64,000 bases of DNA from Ignatzschineria indica (GTDB taxonomy: Bacteria > Pseudomonadota > Gammaproteobacteria > Cardiobacteriales > Wohlfahrtiimonadaceae), in contig NZ_QEWR01000002.1 of NCBI RefSeq assembly GCF_003121925.1, positions 1,116,001 through 1,180,000 of the forward strand, written 5' to 3'. Within the stretch, counting starts at the first letter, position 1. Every line of letters starts with the position of its first letter. This document shows positions 1 to 8,898 of the stretch, piece after piece. Made by a program: the position numbers and the translations under genes. The notes under the pieces are model-generated. The model was not told the DNA's origin. It saw only the letters and a program-made list of their open reading frames with translations, and searched no databases.

Positions 1-942
1 CTTAAAGTCGCGAATTTCAATCTTCTCCCCATCCCCTAATGTGGACCAAAGTGCCTTCTCATAGATATGGGGATTGAGTGAAATCACATGGTTTGCAGCT
101 TTAAGAATATGGCCTGTTGAGCGATAGTTCTGCTCAAGCTTAATAAGGGTTAGATTGGGAAAATCGACCCGCAATTGATGTAAATTTTCAGGTCGTGCGC
201 CTCGCCATGCATAGATCGACTGATCATCATCCCCCACAACAGTTAAGTGGTGATGATCCCCGATCAGTAACTTCACCAGCTCATATTGACACATATTGGT
301 ATCTTGATATTCATCGACGAGCAGATAGCGAATCTCCTTTTGCCAGTGATAACGAACATCAGGAAATTTCTGCAGTAACTGTAGTGGCAGAAGAATGAGA
401 TCATCAAAATCGATGGCATTATAGGAGAGAAGCTGAGTCTGATAACGATCATAAAGCTCCACAAGAGAGCTCTCAAATGGATCTAAAGCGGCATTACGAA
501 GCGCCTCTAAACTCTGTAGATCATTCTTCCATGAAGAGATACGATCTAATGCTAAACGAATCGTTTCCGCATCACTCTCCATCAAGGATTCCATCAATTG
601 TGTACTATCTTTCTGATCATAGATAGAAAATCCTGGGCGCAGACCGATCAACTTCCCATGCTTTTTTAAGATAGAGAGCCCTAAGGTGTGGAAGGTAGAG
701 ACGCGCACTTTACGACCCCGTTCCTTCCCCATTGTTCCGATCAATCGATCCGACATCTCCCTTGCTGCTTTATTGGTAAAAGTCACAGCATAGATTGATC
801 GCGGATCGTAATAGTGCTCATCAACCAGATATCTGATTTTTTCGGTAATAACACGCGTCTTTCCTGAGCCTGCACCGGCTAATACCAATAATGGTGTTTT
901 AATATGCTTAACCGCACTTGCCTGTTCCGGATTGAGTTTCAT
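1..942 (-). CDS. rep: ATP-dependent DNA helicase Rep, N-terminal part (cut by window edge)
   Basis: Superfamily 1 3'-5' DNA helicase that clears proteins ahead of replication forks and helps restart them. Reading the minus strand from the ATG at 942 gives 314 open codons that run off the left edge, so only the N-terminal half is present. Visible motifs are the Walker A loop AGAGSGKT (about residues 22-29), VTFTNKAAREM (Ia), STFHTLG, the Walker B DEYQDT, and VVGDDDQSIYAWRGA (III). The opening MKLNPEQASAV and the STFHTLG segment match Rep better than UvrD or PcrA. It lies downstream of kdsD on the same strand with a 72-bp gap. Identification as a UvrD/Rep helicase is certain; Rep rather than UvrD is very likely. 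Confidence 0.93.
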   Translation of the reverse strand, partial: MKLNPEQASAVKHIKTPLLVLAGAGSGKTRVITEKIRYLVDEHYYDPRSIYAVTFTNKAAREMSDRLIGTMGKERGRKVRVSTFHTLGLSILKKHGKLIGLRPGFSIYDQKDSTQLMESLMESDAETIRLALDRISSWKNDLQSLEALRNAALDPFESSLVELYDRYQTQLLSYNAIDFDDLILLPLQLLQKFPDVRYHWQKEIRYLLVDEYQDTNMCQYELVKLLIGDHHHLTVVGDDDQSIYAWRGARPENLHQLRVDFPNLTLIKLEQNYRSTGHILKAANHVISLNPHIYEKALWSTLGDGEKIEIRDFK

Positions 943-958
943 TGTTACCCTTTATTAC

Positions 959-980
959 TCTATAAACTCTCTATAAACTC
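959..980. repeat. perfect 11-bp tandem duplication
   Basis: TCTATAAACTC occurs twice head to tail in the gap between kdsD and rep, and a third degenerate copy (TTTAAAAAATC) follows in phase. It is one of several short tandem arrays in the intergenic gaps of this window. Confidence 0.8.
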
Positions 981-1014
981 TTTAAAAAATCCTTAATAAA
1001 CACTCATCAGAGCC

Positions 1015-1989
1015 CTAAATTACTCGCGCTTGGAGAAGGTGATGCATATTGATCACACCTACTACTTTCCCCGCTTCAACAACTGGGAGTGCCGTAATTC
1101 TCTTAGTCTCCATTAAATGCACGGCATCCACGGCTAAAGCATCGGGCGCAATAATATAGGGAGTACGCGTAATACAATCACCTAATGTGAGCTCATGAAT
1201 ATCTCGACCTGTCATCAAAGAGCGACGAAGATCCCCTTCTGTAAAGACACCTAAAAGCATCTGTTGATGATCAATAGCGACTGAAACGCCTAACGGTTTT
1301 TGGGTCATTGCTAAAAGAGTATCGGTTAATGTAGTGGATTCTGGAAGCGCCGCAAGCTCTTCAAAAGGCGCCATAATATCGGCAACACGCAGAAGCAATC
1401 TGCGACCTAATTTGCCACCAGGATGAGAGAAGGCAAAATCTTCTGAGGTAAATCCTCTCATCTCTAATAGCGTTACTGCCAATGCATCTCCCATCGCAAG
1501 CGCCGCAGTTGTACTCGCTGTCGGTGCTAAATTGAGAGGACATGCCTCTTTCTCAACCTTCACTAAAAGGTGATAATCGGCTGATTTTGCTAAGGTAGAG
1601 TCTTGATTCCCCGTTATTGCTACAAGTGGAATATCTCTTCGGGAGATAATGGGTAAAATCGAAATAATCTCATCGGTTTCACCAGAGTTAGAGAGCGCAA
1701 GAACTACATCTTCTTCAGTAATCATGCCAAGATCACCATGACTTGCTTCCGCGGGATGGAGAAAAAAGGCAGGAGTGCCGGTACTCGCCATCGTCGCCGC
1801 AATTTTATTGCCAATGTGTCCTGACTTGCCCATCCCCGTCACGACAACGCGACCGCGACAATCTTTCAGAAGATCACAAATTTGTAAAAAATTCTCATCA
1901 ATCTCTGATTGCAATGCCAATACAGCATCTGCTTCAATTGTTAATACATTCTTTGCATGGGTAAGATATATCTCTCGTTGCGCATCCAT
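1015..1989 (-). CDS. kdsD: arabinose-5-phosphate isomerase (KdsD/KpsF family)
   Basis: Interconverts ribulose 5-phosphate and arabinose 5-phosphate, the first step toward Kdo for the LPS inner core; cytoplasmic. The 324 residues match the family length (328 in E. coli). An N-terminal SIS sugar-isomerase domain (about 35-180) holds GMGKSGHIGNKIAATMASTGT and the active-site-region HPAEASHGDLGM. Two CBS domains follow (about 208-265 and 275-324), the last with RITALPVVEAGKVVGVI. It reads toward rep on the same strand. The usual kdsC/lpt neighbours are absent here, although lptF and lptG lie about 5 kb away on the other strand. KpsF and GutQ are paralogues; a lone chromosomal copy near LPS genes favours KdsD. 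Confidence 0.92.
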   Translation of the reverse strand: MDAQREIYLTHAKNVLTIEADAVLALQSEIDENFLQICDLLKDCRGRVVVTGMGKSGHIGNKIAATMASTGTPAFFLHPAEASHGDLGMITEEDVVLALSNSGETDEIISILPIISRRDIPLVAITGNQDSTLAKSADYHLLVKVEKEACPLNLAPTASTTAALAMGDALAVTLLEMRGFTSEDFAFSHPGGKLGRRLLLRVADIMAPFEELAALPESTTLTDTLLAMTQKPLGVSVAIDHQQMLLGVFTEGDLRRSLMTGRDIHELTLGDCITRTPYIIAPDALAVDAVHLMETKRITALPVVEAGKVVGVINMHHLLQARVI

Positions 1990-2037
1990 ATATGGCTCTC
2001 TCCTGAATAAGATTTTATTAATGGGATTAGTGAAAAT

Positions 2038-2120
2038 AACCGAACCAATCGAACTAACCGAACCAGTTCCAATTAGTCAAATTAACCGAATTAACCCAAT
2101 TAACGAATTACCAATTAACA
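2038..2120. repeat. degenerate 9-bp tandem array
   Basis: Three 9-mers in phase (AACCGAACC, AATCGAACT, AACCGAACC), then after a short break ATTAACCGA, ATTAACCCA and shortened copies ATTAACGA, ATTACCA, ATTAACA. The decay from 9 to 8 to 7 bases looks like repeated slippage followed by loss. It contains no gene. Confidence 0.75.
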
Positions 2121-2638
2121 AATTAAGGGGGCGTTAATATTCATCCTATGAGTGAATTTTTATTGAACGCCTCACTACTTCGCCAATGAGTATGTCATTT
2201 AAATTGATGCAATTATAGCGCAACAAAAAAAGCATAACTGAAAGATCCTTTTTATTCTACAGAGAATTGACTACACTCCGTTATTAGAAATACCACTATC
2301 TACTATTTTTACACCTACTCATTAACTATCAGTCATTTTTAACTTCAATAAGATCCATTACGACATCCTCTCATATAAAACTCACATAAAAGGGTTTCCT
2401 GAAGTGCTTCATGAGGTGCTTATAAAACAGATAAAAAATAGATAAGAAAACAGGTAGGGGAAATAGATAATTCATTATAAATATTGCAAACTTTTACAAA
2501 TATTACATAAAAGCAATATTTTTATTGTCGTTTAAGAGATGATTGAGTAAACTAAGCGACACAATTATCAGATCATCATCAATTAATGATCCGCAATAGA
2601 TAATGCCAATCGATCATGCCAATAGGTGATTATTGGAC

Positions 2639-2672
2639 CATTTATTGGATCATTTATTGGATCATTTATTGG
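2639..2672. repeat. 12-bp tandem triplication
   Basis: CATTTATTGGAT is repeated almost three times head to tail (the last copy stops after 10 bases), ending 28 bp before the ATG of the glutaredoxin-like gene, so a change in copy number would alter the promoter or leader spacing of that gene. Confidence 0.8.
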
Positions 2673-2700
2673 TATTCATAGTAAAAGAGCGTAATTAAGT

Positions 2701-2952
2701 ATGACAAATCAGACTCAAAATATTGACACAGTCGTGCTCTACAGCACATTAGATTGTCAACTCTGCGAAGCTGTTGAAGAGCGTTTACAAGCTGAAGGTA
2801 TTCAATATCACTATATCGATATTGTTCACGATGATGCATTAGTAGAGCGTTATGGTTGGTTTATTCCTGTCATTAAATGGCAAGAGGAGATCTACAAAAG
2901 TCCTCTCGATCTCGATACGATCATCGAGAGAATAAAAAAGAGCTCAAAATAG
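2701..2952 (+). CDS. glutaredoxin-like thioredoxin-fold protein (DUF836 type)
   Basis: An 83-residue protein with the redox motif C-Q-L-C (about residues 20-23) at the start of the first helix, after VVLYSTLDC, and a YHYIDIVHDDALVERYGWFIPVI strand region. That layout matches the small glutaredoxin-like DUF836 family, whose biochemical role is poorly defined. Thiol-disulfide exchange in the cytoplasm is inferred from the fold. The family usually keeps a cis-Pro near the end of strand 3, and P appears in FIPV. It lies 89 bp upstream of recN in the same direction and may share its transcript. The tandem 12-bp repeat lies just ahead of its start. Confidence 0.8.
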   Translation: MTNQTQNIDTVVLYSTLDCQLCEAVEERLQAEGIQYHYIDIVHDDALVERYGWFIPVIKWQEEIYKSPLDLDTIIERIKKSSK

Positions 2953-3041
2953 ATTTCCGAAGTAAACCTCTAAAGCCTGTTTTCAAACTAAGAAATTCAT
3001 CGACCCTCATAATAGACACCGTATAAGTTAAGGAATCTGCG

Positions 3042-4712
3042 ATGCTAATTGATCTCTATGTAAAAAACTTCGCCATTATTGAAGAGTTGCAACTCGATTT
3101 CTCACCTAATTTAACTGTTATTAGTGGTGAGACCGGCGCGGGAAAATCTTTAACGGTCGATGCTCTCTCAATTGTATTAGGCGGAAAAGCAGATAGCTCA
3201 ATGATCTATCAGGGCGAAGCGCAAGGTGAGGTCATTGCAACGTTCGATATCTCTAAGATTCCAAGAGCAAAAGCGTGGTTAACTGAAAACTCTATCGGCT
3301 TTGATGATGATCTCTGTATTCTTCGTCGTGTTATCTCTAATAATGGTCGAACCCGCGGATTTATCAATGGTCGCGCTATGCCACTTCATGCGCTAAAGAG
3401 TATCGGTGAGCGTTTAGTCGATATCCATGGTCAACATGCGCATCAATCTTTAACCCGCGCTAATGCTCAGCGTCATCTTGTCGATCAATATGCCGGTTGT
3501 CTAGAAGAGGTGAATGAACTTGCCATCTTCACTCGAGAGATGCAGGAGTTAGAGAGTAAACTCAATGAGCTTAAAAACCGGGATGAGAGCACACAAGATC
3601 GCATCAACTTTTTAAAGTTTCAATTAGCAGAGTTCAATAGCATAAAGCCACAAGAAGGTGAGTGGGAAACGATCAATGAACGCTTCGATCATCTTAATAA
3701 CTTTGAGCTGAGAATTGCCGCTCTAGAAGAAGCAATCAACTACTTAAGTGATGATGAAAATGGTATCACCAGGAAGTTAGCACAACTAGAACAGTCACTA
3801 CAAACCATCGAAAACTTCGATCCTTCTGTAAAAGATATTAAAGAGATGATCAACAATGCGCTTATTCTCTGTAGTGAATCGGAAAATGAGCTCAATGCCA
3901 AAATGGATCATGAGGGATTTGATCAAGAGGAGTTACGACAGGTCGAAAGCCGCATGCAAGAGCTCAATAGTTTAGCGCGTAAACATCGGATCGACCCTCT
4001 CAACCTTTTAATAAAACAACAAGAGCTCGAACAGGAACTTAGCGCCCAAGATGTCTCTGAAGAGGAGATTGAAGAGCTTGAGGAGAAGATTGCCCAGATG
4101 AAAATCCGTTGGCAGAAGATGGCGGACGAGATCACGCAGAAACGATTAGAGGCGATAGAAGAACTCAATCTTAAAATCACCGAATCGATGCAAGGCTTAG
4201 CGATGGAAGGGGGAAAATTTGCAATCCACCTTCAGCCTAATAATCCTTACCACCCTTATGGTAATGAGGCAGTTGAATTTAATGTCTCTGCTAACCCAGG
4301 GCAACCTCTACAACCTTTAGGAAAAGTTGCCTCAGGCGGTGAATTAGCGCGTATTAGCTTAGCAATCTCTGTGATTCTAAGCATGCGCTCATCTCTTCCT
4401 ACTTTAATCTTCGATGAAGTTGATACCGGCGTTGGTGGTGCTGTTGCGGAGATGATTGGTCGCTATCTGCAAGAACTTAGCATCGGTCGTCAAGTCTTCT
4501 GTGTGACCCATCTTCCTCAAGTTGCCAGTTTTGGGCATCACCATTTTGTTGTGGCTAAAACAAAAGGAGAGAGTAGTACAACGACTGCTATTCGTGCGCT
4601 CACTCCTAAAGGCCGTATTGATGAGATCGCTAGAATGCTAGGGGGTGTCAAGCTGACAGAAGCCACCTTTGAACATGCAAAAGAGATGATCGAGAGTAAT
4701 CGTCCTCAATGA
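3042..4712 (+). CDS. recN: DNA repair protein RecN
   Basis: SMC-like ATPase that acts at double-strand breaks during RecA-dependent repair. The 556 residues fit the family (553 in E. coli). Walker A GETGAGKS is at about 29-36. A long charged coiled-coil region fills about 150-370. The ABC signature SGGELARISLA is at about residue 428 and Walker B LIFDEVDTGVGG follows at about 453. The closing segment HLPQVAS carries the conserved switch histidine. The start MLIDLYVKNFAIIEEL matches the family N-terminus. RecN is often LexA-controlled; no clear SOS box was recognised in the 89 bp ahead, so regulation is open. It converges on holC, separated by an 80-bp gap with an 11-bp tandem repeat. Confidence 0.97.
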   Translation: MLIDLYVKNFAIIEELQLDFSPNLTVISGETGAGKSLTVDALSIVLGGKADSSMIYQGEAQGEVIATFDISKIPRAKAWLTENSIGFDDDLCILRRVISNNGRTRGFINGRAMPLHALKSIGERLVDIHGQHAHQSLTRANAQRHLVDQYAGCLEEVNELAIFTREMQELESKLNELKNRDESTQDRINFLKFQLAEFNSIKPQEGEWETINERFDHLNNFELRIAALEEAINYLSDDENGITRKLAQLEQSLQTIENFDPSVKDIKEMINNALILCSESENELNAKMDHEGFDQEELRQVESRMQELNSLARKHRIDPLNLLIKQQELEQELSAQDVSEEEIEELEEKIAQMKIRWQKMADEITQKRLEAIEELNLKITESMQGLAMEGGKFAIHLQPNNPYHPYGNEAVEFNVSANPGQPLQPLGKVASGGELARISLAISVILSMRSSLPTLIFDEVDTGVGGAVAEMIGRYLQELSIGRQVFCVTHLPQVASFGHHHFVVAKTKGESSTTTAIRALTPKGRIDEIARMLGGVKLTEATFEHAKEMIESNRPQ

Positions 4713-4733
4713 TGCAGAAAATTATCTCTTACT

Positions 4734-4766
4734 AACTGCTTATAAACTGCTTATCGACTGCCTATA
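4734..4766. repeat. 11-bp tandem triplication between recN and holC
   Basis: AACTGCTTATA, AACTGCTTATC and GACTGCCTATA follow each other without a break in the convergent gap. No terminator-like hairpin is evident in this gap. Confidence 0.8.
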
Positions 4767-4792
4767 AACGACATTGTAATTATTATAACTGA

Positions 4793-5230
4793 TTATAACT
4801 TATGGGTTTCAATCTCAAACCCCAATTGACGATAGAGCCGATAACGATTTCGGCTCTCTTCTAATACTTGCGGATCTTGCGTAATCACCTCAAAGACACG
4901 CGGATAGAGCCCATTTTTAACATCATCCGGCACAAAGGGATGGATATTGATAATTAAAGATCGATGCGGTAATGGCCACATCTTATCGGAGAGATAGATA
5001 AAATCAGCCTCATTAATATCCTCCTCCGTCGTAATGACAGCATGTGGAAGAAATTCAATGTGGGGCAATTCCCACAACTTTCGATCTAAAAAGCGGATCA
5101 ACTCCTGATTATCGCTATAGAGAAGTGCCGGCTCCTCAGCAAGATATGCCTTCTCTAAGATCTTCAATAGCAATTTTTGTCGAGAAGCTTCGTTACTTGT
5201 TGGTAGAACATAAAAGCTGACTTGTACCAT
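4793..5230 (-). CDS. holC: DNA polymerase III chi subunit
   Basis: Chi links the clamp loader to SSB at the replication fork. The protein is 145 residues from the ATG at 5230 (147 in E. coli). It has the family opening VSFYVLPTSNEASRQKLLLKILEKAYL, the segment LLYSDNQELIRFLDRKLW, and a conserved C-terminal RYRLYRQLGFEIETHKL. An upstream in-frame start at 5263 would add eleven residues without homology; the ATG at 5230 is preceded by AAAGGATGTT, a usable Shine-Dalgarno site, so the shorter form is chosen. It lacks the common pepA/valS neighbours. It converges with recN and diverges from tgt. Confidence 0.9.
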   Translation of the reverse strand: MVQVSFYVLPTSNEASRQKLLLKILEKAYLAEEPALLYSDNQELIRFLDRKLWELPHIEFLPHAVITTEEDINEADFIYLSDKMWPLPHRSLIINIHPFVPDDVKNGLYPRVFEVITQDPQVLEESRNRYRLYRQLGFEIETHKL

Positions 5231-5303
5231 AACATCCTTTTTCAGTGAATCTTGTGAGCCCACCTATCAGCTAGCCTCATCCCGTAAGATTATGAGATAA
5301 CCT

Positions 5304-6576
<1,273 letters not shown>

Positions 6577-6654
6577 CCTCTCTTCGCCTTTACTCACAGC
6601 GATCTACACTTTCAGCGACCGATTTAGGTCCTCAAATTATGGAACAGTAATGAT

Positions 6655-7710
6655 ATGAGTCTCATTAATCGCTATATTCGACGAGAGATCTTGTCGACCT
6701 TCGCAGCAGTACTCTTAGTACTGATCTCTATTCTGCTTGTGCAGCGATTGGCCTTCTATCTCAACCAAGTGATCAATGGAACTCTATCGCAATCAGCTGT
6801 GATCTCATTGCTAGGCCTACAAGTTGTTCGATTTATCACTGAACTGCTCCCTTTGAGCTTTCTACTCGCCTCTATCTTAGCTTTCGGTAGACTCTACAAA
6901 GATAGTGAGATGACCGCCTTTTACGCTTTAGGAATGCCGGTTAAACGACTCTATCGTATTTTGTTACAGATCGGAATTCCCTTAAGTTTTCTTATCTTAA
7001 TCTTAAATTTCTGGATTGTGCCGGAGATTGCACAAATTCAAGAAGTGGTCTTAAAAAAGGCACGAGAAGAGGCCCAGCTGACAATCTTAAAACCAGGTGT
7101 TTTCCAGGAGTTTGCCCGCGGTAAACAGACTATCTACGTACAATCGATCAATGCGGAAGATGGAACGCTGAACAAGATCTTTATCAAAACAAATGAAGCG
7201 AATGGACATCACACTATCACCATTGCCGAAAAGGGAACCCAACAGATCAATGAGGATAATACCCGTTTTGTAATCTTAGAGGATGGTTCAAGAACAACCA
7301 CAAATGCGGACTTTTCAGAAGTGCTCTTCTTCGATACGCTACGAATCCGCCTCGATACTGAAAGTAGTGATGCTTGGCCCAAAGCGATCGCTTGGAGTGC
7401 GTATGATGTCATCACTGGTACAACACCGGATGAGAAGCGAGAATTACAAAGGCGACTTTCCGGTCCGATCTCAATCTATCTCTTAATTTTGTTGATCCCG
7501 GCACTTTCACACTCTCGACCGCGAGAGGGTCGCTTTAATAAATTAATTGTGGGAGTCATCTTTTACGTCTTCTACTTTAACTTCTTAGGTATCGGACTCT
7601 CTTGGATTAAGAGTGGCAAAATTAACCCTGATTTAGGTATCTGGTGGATTCAACTGATAATGTTTATATTTGCCTATATTGTCTACCGGCGTTATAACAG
7701 ATCGCTCTAG
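6655..7710 (+). CDS. lptF: LPS export ABC transporter permease LptF
   Basis: Inner-membrane half of the LptB2FG machine that extracts LPS and pushes it onto the LptC-LptA bridge. The 351 residues have the family layout: two N-terminal membrane helices (about 14-33 and 52-78), the coupling-helix region DSEMTAFYALGMP, a third helix at about 103-123, a periplasmic beta-jellyroll (about 130-265), and three C-terminal helices. The phrase RPREGRFNKLIVGVIFY is typical. It starts MSLINRYIRREIL. lptG follows after 61 bp, as is common for this pair. The lptB, lptA and lptC genes are not in the window. Confidence 0.95.
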   Translation: MSLINRYIRREILSTFAAVLLVLISILLVQRLAFYLNQVINGTLSQSAVISLLGLQVVRFITELLPLSFLLASILAFGRLYKDSEMTAFYALGMPVKRLYRILLQIGIPLSFLILILNFWIVPEIAQIQEVVLKKAREEAQLTILKPGVFQEFARGKQTIYVQSINAEDGTLNKIFIKTNEANGHHTITIAEKGTQQINEDNTRFVILEDGSRTTTNADFSEVLFFDTLRIRLDTESSDAWPKAIAWSAYDVITGTTPDEKRELQRRLSGPISIYLLILLIPALSHSRPREGRFNKLIVGVIFYVFYFNFLGIGLSWIKSGKINPDLGIWWIQLIMFIFAYIVYRRYNRSL

Positions 7711-7771
7711 CAGCACTCTCTTGATAGCATAAATAGCACTATGGGCGATAAATCATTATCGCGAGGATAAT

Positions 7772-8806
7772 ATGATAAAAATAGATCGATATACCTTAAA
7801 GACCTCTCTCTTCTTTACTCTGCTCTGTCTTCTACTTCTTGTTATTATTGAGACCTTTTTTACCTTCTTAAATGAGCTACAAGATCTCGATGAGACCTAT
7901 GTCGTCACTGATATGCTACTCTATCTACTCTATGATATGCCGGCACGGATCTATCGAATCTTTCCGATGGCACTTCTATTAGGAACGCTTCTTGGACTAG
8001 GCCAACTCGCGAGCCACAATGAGCTAACAGCCATTAGAACAGCGGGTTTTAGTAAAGCACGGACATTGAAAGGAGCGATCTATACCACCCTTATATTAAG
8101 TTTTGGTGTTGTCTTAATAGGCGAATATATTGTCCCTGAGACTCACGAAAAGGCTCTAGAAGTGAGCCATAAGAGCAGTATCGGTAAGGGGTTTTGGGCC
8201 ATTGATGGCGGCTATATTATAGAAGTGCGATCAATGCGTGATCTCTCACTACGCAATATCACCATCTATAAACCGGAAGGAAATGTTCTCAAACAGATTA
8301 TGAGAGCTGATCATATGATCCTTGAAAATGACCAATGGGTCATTCCTTCGCTCTCCGCAATCACCTTTAGTGAACGCCAAATCACAAAAGAGCAGCTAAA
8401 AGATTTCAAAATCGAGACCCATATCGATCAAGCAGCCTTAACTGCGCTAATTAGCGATCCTGAATATCAATCGAGCCAAAGTCTTTGGCGTTTTATTAAC
8501 TATCTCGATGAGAATAATCTCGATAGTAGCGAATATCGCCTCGCTTTCTGGTCTAAAGTCTTTAATCCACTGACCAACATTTCAATGATCCTGATCGCTG
8601 CCCCCTTAGTCTTTGCGCAACAACGACGACAAGGAATTGGTGAGCGTATCTTAATCGGCGTTATTTTAGGGCTTATTATCTACTTAACAACACAGATGCT
8701 AGGGCACTTTATCCTTATCTCAGGCTTCTCACCCTTATTAGGAGCCCTCTTCCCGACAATTTTAGCGATTATCATCGCTTATGCCCTCTTCAAGCTACTA
8801 CCATAA
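7772..8806 (+). CDS. lptG: LPS export ABC transporter permease LptG
   Basis: Partner of LptF in the inner-membrane LPS exporter. The 344 residues start MIKIDRYTLKTSL, with helices at about 13-35 and 60-85, the coupling segment ELTAIRTAGFSKARTL, a periplasmic jellyroll region in the middle, and three C-terminal helices including FSMMLIAAPLVFAQQ-like sequence. The gap to lptF (61 bp) suggests one transcript. An 18-bp perfect palindrome and then a strong terminator hairpin follow the stop codon. Confidence 0.95.
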   Translation: MIKIDRYTLKTSLFFTLLCLLLLVIIETFFTFLNELQDLDETYVVTDMLLYLLYDMPARIYRIFPMALLLGTLLGLGQLASHNELTAIRTAGFSKARTLKGAIYTTLILSFGVVLIGEYIVPETHEKALEVSHKSSIGKGFWAIDGGYIIEVRSMRDLSLRNITIYKPEGNVLKQIMRADHMILENDQWVIPSLSAITFSERQITKEQLKDFKIETHIDQAALTALISDPEYQSSQSLWRFINYLDENNLDSSEYRLAFWSKVFNPLTNISMILIAAPLVFAQQRRQGIGERILIGVILGLIIYLTTQMLGHFILISGFSPLLGALFPTILAIIIAYALFKLLP

Positions 8807-8812
8807 ATTGTA

Positions 8813-8830
8813 GCTTATCAATTGATAAGC
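8813..8830. other. 18-bp perfect palindrome after lptG
   Basis: GCTTATCAATTGATAAGC is its own reverse complement and starts 7 bp after the lptG stop. With no loop bases it is a poor RNA hairpin, so a DNA-binding protein site is conceivable. It could also be chance in AT-rich DNA. Confidence 0.45.
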
Positions 8831-8866
8831 GCTCTATCATCAACCTCTTAAACTTAAGATCTATAA

Positions 8867-8896
8867 AAATGCCGGCAACTTAAAGCGCCGGCATTT
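8867..8896. terminator. bidirectional intrinsic terminator between lptG and the mutase gene
   Basis: AAATGCCGGC and GCCGGCATTT form a 10-bp perfect stem, with A-rich and T-rich flanks on both sides, between two convergent genes. The stem is made of two inverted copies of the word TGCCGGCA/GCCGGCAT that also recurs inside genes. Confidence 0.85.
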
Positions 8897-8898
8897 AA

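Larger units (their letters stand above)
1990..2700. other. 711-bp AT-rich intergenic region with degenerate tandem repeats
   Basis: Divergent gap between kdsD (minus) and the glutaredoxin-like gene (plus). No convincing ORF or RNA gene was seen. It holds a run of degenerate 7-9-mers built on AACCGAACC/ATTAACCGA (about 2038-2120) and a 12-bp triplet repeat just before the plus-strand gene. Promoters for both flanking genes should lie here, but no clear -35/-10 pair could be singled out. Confidence 0.6.

Noticed and set aside
1775-2137. Plus-strand 120-codon frame across the kdsD start and the AACCGAACC repeats
   Set aside because: The end is a translation of the repeats (Thr-Glu-Pro and Ile-Asn strings) and the beginning is the shadow of kdsD.
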